Counted from the first letter of the stretch, positions 1 to 6,908 are shown. The stretch: 15,678 nucleotides of DNA from Nitrospira sp. (GCA_015904055.1 JABMDE010000001.1:1-15678); one strand, 5' to 3'. Notes: generated from the letters alone by a model not told the origin. Translations and numbers: made by a program.

Positions 1-1
1 G

Positions 2-136
2 GATGAACTGACGATTGATGCGACGCGCCTGTTCATGGGAGACGACAGTTTTCTCTATCGATTTGCTATTTCATCCGGGGGGCGAGAAGTGATGAGCGGG
101 CGAGCCTCGATATTTTTGAAGCGGGCGACGGTATGA
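2..136 (+). CDS. 3-hydroxyacyl-ACP dehydratase-like protein, C-terminal end (partial)
   Basis: An open frame enters from the left edge and ends at a TGA whose first bases overlap the next gene's ATG (ATGA, 4 bp), so the two are probably translationally coupled. Only 44 residues are visible. They end in a beta-strand pattern with GRASIFLK near the C-terminus, which resembles the last strand of hotdog-fold (FabZ/ApeP-type) dehydratases. In aryl polyene clusters a dehydratase of this type directly precedes the ketoreductase, as here, and the pair would carry out the reduction and dehydration steps of polyene elongation on an acyl carrier protein. The family call rests mainly on this context and on the short C-terminal motif; another thioesterase or dehydratase of the hotdog fold is possible. 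Confidence 0.6.
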   Translation, partial: DELTIDATRLFMGDDSFLYRFAISSGGREVMSGRASIFLKRATV

Positions 137-858
137 CGCAGAGACGTGCGCTGGTTACGGGCGGAAGTGGTGTCATCGGCTCAGCCATTGCCGAACGGCT
201 GGCCGCAGACGGGCATGCCGTGATTCTGCATGCGCATCGGCATCCCGAGTCGGCTCAACGGATGGCTGAGAAGATCAAGGCGCATGGTGGGACTGCGTCA
301 AGCGTGTCTTTCGACATTACGGACGCGGTTGAGACCGGCCGATCGCTTGAATCGCTCTTACAGGATGGGCCGATTCAAATCGTGGTCAACAATGCCGGTT
401 TACATGAAGATGCGCCGATGGCTGGAATGACCGGCGAGCAGTGGAGCAGAGTCATCGACCTCTCACTCAACGGGTTTTTCAACGTCACGCAGCCGCTGTT
501 GCTGCCGATGATTGGCACGCGCTGGGGGCGGATCGTTTCCATCTCATCGTTAGCCGGTGTGATCGGCAATCGCGGCCAGACGAATTATGCCGCGGCCAAA
601 GCCGGGCTGCATGGAGCGAGCAAGTCGCTGGCGATCGAATTGGCGTCACGGGGTATCACGGTCAATGTCGTGGCGCCCGGCCTGATCGAATCGCCTTCCA
701 CAAGGAGCGCGTTCAAACCCGAGCAGGTCGAAACGATGGTACCGATGAAGCGTGTCGGCACTCCGGAAGAAGTGGCGGCGCTGGTCTCGTTTCTCCTGTC
801 AGAGCAAGCCGGATATATTACCGGACAGGTCATTGGGGTAAATGGGGGTATGGCGTAG
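133..858 (+). CDS. fabG: FabG-type 3-oxoacyl-ACP reductase (SDR), aryl polyene ketoreductase-like
   Basis: A 241-residue cytoplasmic short-chain dehydrogenase, the usual FabG length. The NAD(P)H-binding glycine motif is TGGSGVIG at residues 9-16, NNAG lies at 86-89, and the catalytic set is Asn113, Ser138/139, Tyr152 and Lys156 (YAAAK). The C-terminus has the FabG-like VNGG ending. The stretch around residues 125-152 (PMIGTRWGRI and GNRGQTNYAAAK) closely resembles the ketoreductase of aryl polyene clusters (ApeQ) as I remember it. The expected reaction is NADPH-dependent reduction of a 3-oxoacyl-ACP. The ATG overlaps the upstream dehydratase stop by 4 bp, which fixes the start. A housekeeping FabG is the alternative, but the dehydratase in front and the chorismatase nearby favour aryl polyene synthesis. 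Confidence 0.88.
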   Translation: MTQRRALVTGGSGVIGSAIAERLAADGHAVILHAHRHPESAQRMAEKIKAHGGTASSVSFDITDAVETGRSLESLLQDGPIQIVVNNAGLHEDAPMAGMTGEQWSRVIDLSLNGFFNVTQPLLLPMIGTRWGRIVSISSLAGVIGNRGQTNYAAAKAGLHGASKSLAIELASRGITVNVVAPGLIESPSTRSAFKPEQVETMVPMKRVGTPEEVAALVSFLLSEQAGYITGQVIGVNGGMA

Positions 859-953
859 CAGGATGGTGAAAAAGTCTGTCAGCTGCGTTCTCGCATCGCT
901 CAGACCCTCAACGTACCCCAGAGGGTACGCCTCGGCCTTTTTGACCATCCTGC
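858..953. repeat. Palindromic intergenic element (REP/MITE-like, about 96 bp)
   Basis: The element starts on the last base of the fabG stop codon. Its outer arms are 17 bp (858-874 and 937-953; GCAGGATGGTGAAAAAG against its complement) with one mismatch. Inside is a second perfect 7-bp hairpin (CGTACCC at 912-918, GGGTACG at 923-929, loop CAGA). The whole folds into a long cruciform or hairpin. The right arm has a run of five T before GACCATCC, so it could also end fabG transcription. There is no ORF inside. I recall similar elements in Nitrospira intergenic regions but cannot verify that here. Confidence 0.75.
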
Positions 954-987
954 GTTGTTATCGAGAGATGTGCCTCAAGAGTGCCTG

Positions 988-1797
988 ATGATGAGCAGCA
1001 TGTTGCGAGATACGCTTCACGAGGAACGAGCGACGGGATCGTATTGGGTGGTGATTCCATCCTATAACGAGGTTGCGACTGTCCGCGAGGTGGCTGCGCG
1101 CGCACGTCGGCAATGTCGAAACGTGATCGTTGTGGACGACGCGTCCGTCGATGGGACAGTGCAAGCATTGGCCGGCCTGGATGTGACGGTTTTACGTAAC
1201 GATGAGAACCGCGGAAAGGCCGGCAGCCTTATGCGCGGATTTGATCATGCGTTGACTCATGGCGCAGCCGGCGTCATGACGTTGGACGCCGACGGTCAGC
1301 ATGCGCCGGAAGAGATCCCGTTGTTCCTCAATCAAGCAGCGGAGAACCCCACGGCATTTCTCATTGGCGCTCGTCGGCGAGAGCAACGGAAAGCCTCGTT
1401 TTCTCGATATGTGGCAAATCGGATTGCCGACTTCTGGATCAGCTGGGCGGCCGGCTTGCCGATCGACGATAGCCAATCCGGGTTCCGGCTGTATCCCGTG
1501 ATCATGTTGAGGACAGTCAGGATCAAGTTCGACAAGAGCAGGAGTTTCGTCTTTGAGAGCGAAGTATTAATCGAGGCAGTACGGCAAGGGTTTGCTTGTC
1601 GCAATGTGGCGATCACCGTGAAGCCTCGTTCAGGTCCTCGGCCCAGTCATTTTCGCCCCTTGGTTGATATTCTCAGGATCACCCAGATGGTTGCGTGGAA
1701 GCTGCTTTCTCGCGGTATGTATTTGCGAGGCCTCTGGAACTGGCTCACCTCATCCGAAATGAGGCATACGGCGCCCCCTCTAACCAAGGGAGAGTAA
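988..1797 (+). CDS. Family 2 glycosyltransferase (DPM1/polyprenol-phosphate type)
   Basis: A GT-A fold glycosyltransferase of about 269 residues. The N-terminal strand WVVIPSYNE lies at residues 20-28, VVDDAS at 47-52, and the metal-binding LDADGQH (the DXD site) at 98-104. SGFR in the middle and a C-terminal segment with RPSHFRPLVDI follow. There is no clear transmembrane anchor, although the C-terminal 40 residues are hydrophobic and may sit on the membrane. The frame is open upstream to a TTG at 955 inside the palindromic element; the paired ATGs at 988/991 are more likely starts, though no strong Shine-Dalgarno decides between them. It follows fabG after the repeat element. GT2 enzymes are regular members of aryl polyene clusters, so sugar transfer to the polyene lipid or its carrier is a reasonable inference; the substrate is unknown. 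Confidence 0.8.
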   Translation: MMSSMLRDTLHEERATGSYWVVIPSYNEVATVREVAARARRQCRNVIVVDDASVDGTVQALAGLDVTVLRNDENRGKAGSLMRGFDHALTHGAAGVMTLDADGQHAPEEIPLFLNQAAENPTAFLIGARRREQRKASFSRYVANRIADFWISWAAGLPIDDSQSGFRLYPVIMLRTVRIKFDKSRSFVFESEVLIEAVRQGFACRNVAITVKPRSGPRPSHFRPLVDILRITQMVAWKLLSRGMYLRGLWNWLTSSEMRHTAPPLTKGE

Positions 1798-1924
1798 GGC
1801 ATCGTGGCAAAATATTACGGCGATGATATGGATTGCTTTGGATCTTGACGGCATCCTACCGCTCTGGCATACCGGGTAGGCATGGTCCGCTTCATACTCA
1901 ACCTCGGTGCGAAAGGAGAACTGC

Positions 1925-2347
1925 ATGAGACGTAGGTGGCTGATAGTAACCGGCATGCTGAGTGTTGTGCTCTTGACTGCCTCGGTTGGGTGTAAGACGC
2001 AGTTCGTCAGTGCGTTTACCGCTCAGGCGGTCAAACCAACGGACCTCATGAATGTCAAGTATCGTGTGTTGAAAACGGCGGCAGTAGGAAAGGATACGGG
2101 ATTCAAGTTGCTCTGGATTCCTTTCGCGAGTCCCAGCGAGGCCGATGCCAAGGCTGATATGATGGAGCGATTGACGATGGAAGGCATTAGCACGGCGGGG
2201 AAAAATATTGCTTTTACAAATGCGACCTCCGATAGAGGAGGTTTCGGTTTCATCGGGATTATTGGAGCCCCCTCGATTAAGTTAACTGCCGATATCATTG
2301 AGCTCTTGGGAGACGCTCCTGTGCCAGCTGCTCCCTCGTCGAATTGA
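1925..2347 (+). CDS. Small lipoprotein, function unknown
   Basis: A 140-residue protein with a charged N-terminus (MRRRW), a hydrophobic core and the lipobox ASVGC with Cys23, so signal peptidase II processing and membrane anchoring are expected. A GTG-started frame exists at 1907, but AAGGAG at 1913-1918 sits just before the ATG at 1925, which decides the start. The mature part holds a hydrophobic LLWIPFAS segment, then a region with an AMxxI-like helix, then GFGFIGIIGAPSIKLTADIIEL. This layout (hydrophobic strand, polar helix, strand, strand) loosely recalls the two lipoproteins at 7552-8234. The gene is less GC-rich than its neighbours by eye. No catalytic motif was seen. It ends before a strong convergent hairpin. 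Confidence 0.72.
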   Translation: MRRRWLIVTGMLSVVLLTASVGCKTQFVSAFTAQAVKPTDLMNVKYRVLKTAAVGKDTGFKLLWIPFASPSEADAKADMMERLTMEGISTAGKNIAFTNATSDRGGFGFIGIIGAPSIKLTADIIELLGDAPVPAAPSSN

Positions 2348-2403
2348 GCGGCCGCCATCTCCGGTTTCGGTCTGCTTCAAAGGGTGTGAGGGGAGAAGGG
2401 GAA

Positions 2404-2432
2404 CCGAGGCCCGATACAAAATCGGGCCTCGG
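2404..2432. terminator. Perfect 12-bp hairpin between convergent genes (bidirectional terminator candidate)
   Basis: CCGAGGCCCGAT (2404-2415) pairs perfectly with 2421-2432 around the loop ACAAA. It lies 57 bp after the + strand lipoprotein stop and 18 bp beyond the - strand lipoprotein stop, the expected place for a shared terminator. Neither side has a clean T run, so termination would depend on the strong stem or on Rho. Confidence 0.65.
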
Positions 2433-2450
2433 CATCAAAGGGGAAGAGCC

Positions 2451-2861
2451 CTATTTATCCGCCACTGTCATCCGGTTCCGGATGTTGTTGTCCAAATTTT
2501 GAATCCAGCCCCGATAGTTCTCGTGGATTAATTTTTTCTCGGCATTGTATTTCATGTTGGTGCTGTCTTTATACGTGATGCTATAGGTCTTGGAGTTGTA
2601 CACGATATCGACGACGGCCTGATGGCTGCGAACATTCAGCGTGCCGACAATATGGCCAGGTTTGACGACGGCCATGCTCCAATTGAGCCCGACGCCGGCG
2701 GTGACGATCGCCTTTTGCATCTCCTCCAGGCTCGGCGTTTTGCCCGATGCGGTTATAACCGGCGCGTCCTTCACGGTATAAATCTCCGCGCCACCCCGGC
2801 AGCCTGCCACGGCAACTGATGCCACACAGATGCATAAGAGGGCCGCTTGTAGTTGCTTCAT
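2451..2861 (-). CDS. Conserved hypothetical lipoprotein
   Basis: A 136-residue protein with a signal sequence ending in the lipobox VAGC (Cys21). GGAGA lies about 8 nt before the ATG at 2861; a GTG directly in front (2864) could also serve. After the Cys the protein has a Tyr-Val segment, a predicted helix (PSLEEMQKAIVTAG), then LNWSMAVVKPGHIVGTLNVR, strands with VVDIVYNSKTYSITY, and a C-terminal IHENYRGWIQNLDNNI. This pattern of VxPGxIxxTL, RSHxAxVDI and IHxNYxxWIxNL matches a widespread uncharacterised proteobacterial lipoprotein family that I recognise by sequence but cannot name. It starts 18 bp after the deacetylase stop and so is the last gene of that - strand run. Confidence 0.75.
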   Translation of the reverse strand: MKQLQAALLCICVASVAVAGCRGGAEIYTVKDAPVITASGKTPSLEEMQKAIVTAGVGLNWSMAVVKPGHIVGTLNVRSHQAVVDIVYNSKTYSITYKDSTNMKYNAEKKLIHENYRGWIQNLDNNIRNRMTVADK

Positions 2862-2879
2862 CACATGATCTCCTTTCGT

Positions 2880-3827
2880 TTATATCGGATCAGACCGCAG
2901 ATCGACGACTCTCGATGCGGCTGACGATTGGGTAACCTCAATCCGGCACTGGACGGCGTTCACCAGTGAGGCAGGCCTGTAGCCTAATGCGAGCACTGAG
3001 TTGAGCAATGATTCGACGAGTGCGAGATTGGCCGGACTCATTCCCCACTGGTTCCACTTGGACATGGCTCTGGGGAACCTCTGGTCCTTGGCATGGAGAA
3101 ATTCAAAAGGATGGCAATAGAACACAAGGTGTGGGGACCGTCGTCCGATCCAGCTGATCATAGCTTTCAATGTGGGGAGCCCCAGGATCCGCAGGGTAGC
3201 CAGATTGATGGGGAACAGGCAGGCAGAGGGAGGAATCTCCACGATGCTACTTTGACCATGGTTCTGCAAGCTTTGTAACGACGGACGATACGGTATCATC
3301 GGAGCCCAAAAGTAGTCAGTGTAATGGACGCGCCCAAATCCCATGTCGAACCGTCGGGCAGGGATTGACGAGTCATAGCGATAGCCTTCATCTTCAAGGG
3401 CCCGCAAGGTCGTTTCTCCGATACGAAGATTTGGTGCTCTGAAAATAACGGGGCGCACTCCTGATGCCTTCTCGACGGCATCGGTCGCCCGGCTGATCCA
3501 TTCCCGTTGCTGCTCGTAGCCGGCTATGCGAAAGTCTTCGTCGTGCTCCAATCCTCCATGGGCCCACCCGTGCGTCCCCAACTGGTGTCCGCGGCGGTGG
3601 CATTCACGGACTAAATCAGGATAGCTTTCCGCGAATCGTCCAGCGAAGAAGATTGTTCCCTTGATCTGATATTGGTCGCACAGGTGCAGCAGGCGTTCGA
3701 GTCCTGCCTGCGAGCCGGGAACCCAGTCACAGTCGATCGTAAAATAAAACTGTGGTGTAGAGGGCTGGTCCTGTCCTGTTCCGTTGAGCGGGCGGGGACT
3801 TTGGTCAGTCACTCTAGCAGGGATCAT
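2880..3827 (-). CDS. Polysaccharide deacetylase family protein (carbohydrate esterase 4 / NodB fold)
   Basis: A 315-residue protein with no signal peptide, so probably cytoplasmic. Motif 1 is FTIDCDW with Asp32 and Asp34; motif 2 is the metal-binding THGWAH with His86 and His90; motif 3 is FRAPN at 129-133. Near residue 250 is FYCHPFEF, like the HPWE of related sugar or lipid deacetylases. These are the residues expected of a metal-dependent N-deacetylase. A GTG-started frame exists from 3860, but AAGGAG seven bases before the ATG at 3825-3827 decides the start. It lies 54 bp after the chorismatase and 18 bp before the lipoprotein. The substrate is unknown; modification of an aryl polyene-linked or exopolysaccharide sugar is an inference from context. 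Confidence 0.88.
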   Translation of the reverse strand: MIPARVTDQSPRPLNGTGQDQPSTPQFYFTIDCDWVPGSQAGLERLLHLCDQYQIKGTIFFAGRFAESYPDLVRECHRRGHQLGTHGWAHGGLEHDEDFRIAGYEQQREWISRATDAVEKASGVRPVIFRAPNLRIGETTLRALEDEGYRYDSSIPARRFDMGFGRVHYTDYFWAPMIPYRPSLQSLQNHGQSSIVEIPPSACLFPINLATLRILGLPTLKAMISWIGRRSPHLVFYCHPFEFLHAKDQRFPRAMSKWNQWGMSPANLALVESLLNSVLALGYRPASLVNAVQCRIEVTQSSAASRVVDLRSDPI

Positions 3828-3881
3828 TACCGGCGGCTCCTTCGCGTTGTTTCTACACACAGAGGAATTGTGTGAGCACGA

Positions 3882-4928
3882 TCAGCTAGAGATGATCAGC
3901 CCCTCGATTTCAACCAACAGCTCTTTTCTGCAGAGATCGCTCTGGAGGAACAGGACATGCTCGCGTGCGAGGGGCGAATGCATGATGGCGTCCTGAATTT
4001 CAGCGTGCGAGGCTAAGTCGCGTACATAGACTTTGTAGAGCGCCTGGCGTTGTGTGCCGATGAGGTCGAAGCCTGCGGCATGTGTTGCTTGCTCGAAGAC
4101 GGCTTGGATGTTTCGAATCGTTTCTTCCGTTTGCGCGCGCGGCAGCCCGGCATGGCAGCTTGCGTGTCCGACAACGCTCGCTGTGCCGGAAAGATAGAGC
4201 CTCAATTCCTCCTCCGACCGCGTGAGTGTGGCCCGGGCAAACGAAGGGCTGCGAGGTCCATAGTGCTGGGGATACTCGTAGGCGTTCAGCTGGCGCGGAT
4301 TGCCGAGGTGCGTGGCCGGCTGCGTGCCGGCAAGAAACATGAGCTGCAGCGGGCCTGATTTTGTTCCCACGGCTGTTGCAGCCGGCAGGGAAGCTGGAAA
4401 ATCGGCCAGCATCTCGGTCAACGCGTGATGGCGTCCCAGGCAGAATCGTCGATACCGCTCGAGCCCGTCTTGATCGTTGTTGATATGGGGAAAGTAATTC
4501 CAGATCCGCCACACATGGGGGTACCCCAAACCGTGGAGCCGATGGAGCATGGTTGTGTAGGCTTCGTAGGCTGCGGCGTCCATGGATCGGGTTGCGTTCT
4601 CGTCGAGACACATTGAACCGACAAGAAAGTTGCCGTTCATAGCGATTGAACAGCTAGGGTCTGTGTGGAATTGTACGGGCCTGTTGCACGTCCAGACTTC
4701 GGCCATAGGGGGGCCGTCGATTTGTGGCAGATCAAGTGTGATGACCGGACAGGGAAACGCGCCGGACGGTGGCGGCCCGAATGTGACGACGGCCATGGGG
4801 TGCGCGCCGGTTTTGGCCAGTGCGAACGGAAGCTGTGCGCACTCGATATACGACACATCCGTTCGAGCGGTTGTGTCCGACATTCGTCGGGGCGTCATGG
4901 TAGATGGTGGAATCGTTGTCGATTTCAC
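3882..4928 (-). CDS. Chorismatase family protein (FkbO/Hyg5/XanB2-like hydroxybenzoate synthase)
   Basis: A 348-residue protein, the normal chorismatase length. Family signatures in order: RIWNYFPHIN at about 141-150, a NAYEYPQHYGPRSPSFARA block at about 215-233, SGTASVVGH at 257-265, AQTEET at 275-280, and the C-terminal LCRKELLVEIEG. Chorismatases split chorismate; XanB2-type members give 3- and 4-hydroxybenzoate with pyruvate, the aryl starter of xanthomonadin-type aryl polyenes, while FkbO-type members give a dihydroxycyclohexadiene acid. Older databases call the family pteridine-dependent deoxygenase. The subtype cannot be set from the sequence alone, but the nearby dehydratase, ketoreductase and halogenase remnant favour hydroxybenzoate. 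The start is uncertain: GTG at 4928, or ATG at 4898 or 4883; none has a strong ribosome binding site. It lies 21 bp after the halogenase remnant. Confidence 0.88.
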   Translation of the reverse strand: MKSTTIPPSTMTPRRMSDTTARTDVSYIECAQLPFALAKTGAHPMAVVTFGPPPSGAFPCPVITLDLPQIDGPPMAEVWTCNRPVQFHTDPSCSIAMNGNFLVGSMCLDENATRSMDAAAYEAYTTMLHRLHGLGYPHVWRIWNYFPHINNDQDGLERYRRFCLGRHHALTEMLADFPASLPAATAVGTKSGPLQLMFLAGTQPATHLGNPRQLNAYEYPQHYGPRSPSFARATLTRSEEELRLYLSGTASVVGHASCHAGLPRAQTEETIRNIQAVFEQATHAAGFDLIGTQRQALYKVYVRDLASHAEIQDAIMHSPLAREHVLFLQSDLCRKELLVEIEGLIISS

Positions 4929-4949
4929 AGTCGCACTGCCCCGGTGTCG

Positions 4950-5370
4950 TTATCGGCGATCGTGAATGGCATAATCTTTGAGCGTTGTCACAGTTTCAGG
5001 CACGCCGCGGGTGCGGCGCTGGAATGCTGCCCAATTTTCTCTGAAGTTGAACAGATAGACGAGATAATAGGCGATTTTGAACAGGAAAATCGGGAGTCTC
5101 GTCGGAGATTTCCCAAAGGCATCGCCTGCCAAAATGGAGAGAATCGCCTCCTCCATTTTGAATTTGGATCCTTCGGACATGAACAGGTTACGGAAGGCCG
5201 GCTGGGTGAAGTGATAGATAAACCAGGAATAGGTTTTCACGCCCAAGCGAACAGCCCGTTCAAACTCACGGACGGACCGTTGGTATGCCGGGGACTTTCG
5301 CAAATAGGCATCGACGACGTCGGCGCCCAGCGTGGCGCTATTGAGCGCCAGATGCACACCGCTGGAGAGC
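4950..5370 (-). pseudogene. FAD-dependent oxidoreductase/tryptophan halogenase-like protein, C-terminal remnant
   Basis: About 139 residues in frame, starting SSGVHLALNSATLGADVV and ending HDRR. The SGVHLALNSA piece matches the segment after the GDA/DPVFSSG motif of flavin-dependent halogenases and related FAD oxidoreductases, followed by the usual helical C-terminal domain. The N-terminal two thirds, with the FAD-binding GxGxxG motif, is absent: upstream of about 5367 the sequence becomes the duplicated block, and the frame soon meets a stop. The break is at 5367-5371, where GAGA is shared by both sides. Halogenase-like flavoproteins belong to xanthomonadin and flexirubin-type clusters, so this was probably the third catalytic partner of the chorismatase operon. 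As it stands it cannot bind FAD and is called a pseudogene. Confidence 0.78.
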
Positions 5371-5475
5371 GAGAGCCAAGGCTCCGCCGCAACCAGGTTT
5401 CGCGCAAATCAGATGTTCGTGCTGAAGCGCTTGAACGAAACGTCTGTGGGCTTCCCGTTCTTCTTCGGTTTTCAT
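5371..5475 (-). pseudogene. Zinc-ribbon protein, N-terminal fragment (copy A)
   Basis: The first 35 residues (MKTEEEREAHRRFVQ to GGALAL) are nearly identical to those of the intact 134-residue protein at 10682-11086, then homology stops at the halogenase junction. The frame reads on into antisense-of-frame halogenase sequence and stops at 5338, giving a 45-residue product that keeps only the first two of seven cysteines. A purine-rich leader with an AGGAGAGG-like Shine-Dalgarno is retained, so translation of the stub is possible, but no function is expected. Confidence 0.8.
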
Positions 5476-5701
5476 CGAGCCTCTCCTTCCTTTCTTTCTT
5501 CTCCCTTCCCCTTCCTGAGAGGACTGAGTTGGGTTCACACTGCGCGCATTGACCGAGCGCCGCCCATCCAACTCACCCAGGAGCGATACTTCTGTCGGTT
5601 CCCCTGCGCACATCGAGCGAGCACAGCCCATACTACCAATATGATTATTCTGAGTGCGCGCTCAGTGAGCAAGGAAGCGACGGAAGTGTCGCTCCGTTCC
5701 C
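5476..5701. other. Gene-free spacer in copy A with an imperfect direct repeat
   Basis: No gene is visible. 5483-5515 is almost purely pyrimidine on the + strand (purine on the strand that encodes the zinc-ribbon gene) and is shared with copy B. From 5563 the sequence has no match in copy B. Two 28-bp segments, 5540-5567 and 5604-5631, match at 23 of 28 positions and are 64 bp apart; the first spans the point where the copies diverge. Confidence 0.55.
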
Positions 5702-6428
5702 TCATATCCCCCATCCTCCAGAAATCTGAATATTTGCGCCGTTCACGTACCGGGCCTCGTCGCTGAGGAGATAGCGGACAGCTGCGACCGTATCATCGAC
5801 AGTGCCGATATATCCGGCGGGAATGCGTTTGGTCATGCCGGCCAGTTCTTCCGGTGGTGCGCTCCCGGAATCGATGAAGCCTCGCATTCACAGTGATGCC
5901 GTGGGGGGCCAGCAACTTCGCCAGCGTACGGGTCAGAATCAAGACGCCGGCTTTGGCGATGTAATGAGCGGTGACATCCGGTTGGGAGATCATCTGGTCT
6001 GCGTTGGCCATACTGAAACTGATGATACGGCCGGACTTGCGGGCTTTCATGCCGGGGGACACGGCTTGAGCAAGATAAAAAATGGGGTGTAGATTGCCGT
6101 CGAACATCTCGTTCCATCCGGCGACGGACTCTTCAAATAGATTGACGCGGTGATAGGGGCCGGCGCCGTTGATAAGCGTATCGATCCGTCCCCATTGTTG
6201 TTCAACCTGAGTCACCAGGGCCTTGGCTGCTATCGGGTCTGACACGTCGCAGCGAACCGCGAGAGCCTGGCCTCCTCGCTCAGTGATGGCACGGGCGGTT
6301 TGTTGCGCCTCGGTTTCGCTGGCTCTATAGCAAAATGCAATCTTCCATTGTTGAGCGGCAAGATCGAGGGCAATGCCCCGTCCGATGCCTTTGGCTCCGC
6401 CGGTGATGAGTGCAACACGATCTGTCAT
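5702..6428 (-). pseudogene. SDR-family oxidoreductase, frameshifted (copy A)
   Basis: The 5' part (6428 down to about 5890) encodes MTDRVALITGGAKGIG through GITVNA in one frame; the rest (5887 to 5702, MRGFIDSGSAPPEEL to ISGGWGI) is in another. Against copy B, 8 nt are missing close to 5881-5891, just after the ITVNA segment, removing the ISPG motif and shifting the frame. The translated product would end with about 28 unrelated residues and lack the C-terminal strand. The rest is about 93% identical to copy B and shows the same unusual HYIAK in place of YxxxK. There is no other stop, so the loss is recent, or the copy has been kept similar to B by gene conversion. Confidence 0.85.
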
Positions 6429-6460
6429 CGTCGATCCTCTGGTTCGGAAGAGATGGCCTA

Positions 6461-6908
6461 TTATGCTCTTGAACGCAGCCGTTTGGCGAGAAGCTGGAGC
6501 GCACCTGCCGTGCGGCTTGAAAACGACTGGTCGCGTTTCGGCTTCTTGGCATCGAGCGTGCTGGCTTCGACAAGAGCCTGGAGATCGTCGATGGTGTCGA
6601 CGTCGCGCCAAGGCGCGAGCAAGGCACTTTTGAGCCCAAGCGTAGACGCCTTTTCCTGAGTCAGTTTCAGCACCTGATCGGTGGACCAGGGGATGCCGGT
6701 AAAGAGGTCGGGGACCGGTTGGTTGAGCGCGATCAGATAGTAGCCGCCGTCGAGGGCAGGGCCCAAGACGAGATCGTGCGAGCTCAACAAGGTCGCCGCC
6801 TGCTTATATTGTTCCAGTGGCAGCGACGGCACATCAGTCCCGACGATCAGCACATGCTTGTAGCCTCGCGAGAACAGGCTCTCGAAGGCCTGCGTCATAC
6901 GTGCCCCC
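6461..6908 (-). pseudogene. DUF2064/TIGR04282-like protein, C-terminal fragment (copy A)
   Basis: About 148 residues (GARMTQAFESLF to LRSRA) are about 90% identical to the C-terminal part of the intact copy at 12018-12773. The N-terminal roughly 100 residues, with the conserved VVFAKAPIPGQVKTRL nucleotide-binding start, are missing: at about 6905-6910 the sequence turns into a + strand radical SAM gene. A frame runs on to 7081 through antisense radical SAM sequence, but those residues have no family resemblance. It retains the DVPSLP and DGGYYLIAL motifs. Confidence 0.85.

Larger units (their letters stand above)
5371..6908. repeat. Duplicated block, copy A (degraded), direct repeat of 10982-12465
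   Basis: The block carries, in the same order and orientation as copy B, the zinc-ribbon start, the SDR, and the C-terminal part of the DUF2064 gene. The encoded proteins are about 90-93% identical to copy B by direct counting (about 12 differences in 183 SDR residues, about 15 in 148 DUF2064 residues). Copy A differs by an 8-nt deletion in the SDR and a replaced spacer (5563-5701 against 11175-11250). Both edges fall inside unrelated genes, so this is an inserted or recombined fragment, not a whole-gene duplication. The two direct repeats flank about 4.1 kb. Confidence 0.9.

Noticed and set aside
441..869. 142-residue + strand frame inside fabG
   Set aside because: Out-of-frame shadow of a gene with complete SDR motifs; Arg- and Gly-rich composition typical of a shadow frame.
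955..987. TTG start giving 11 more residues on the GT2 protein
   Set aside because: TTG is rare, it begins at the end of the palindromic element, and the extension is not needed by the fold; the ATGs at 988/991 are preferred.
4000..4611. 203-residue - strand frame within the chorismatase
   Set aside because: Shadow frame, Arg/His/Ser-rich with no domain; the chorismatase frame has all family signatures.
4665..5552. 295-residue + strand frame across chorismatase, halogenase remnant and copy A
   Set aside because: It is antisense to three recognisable coding segments and crosses the rearrangement junction.
5371..6908. Copy A as an insertion sequence or transposon
   Set aside because: No transposase, no terminal inverted repeats and no target duplication; its content is ordinary genes matching copy B.
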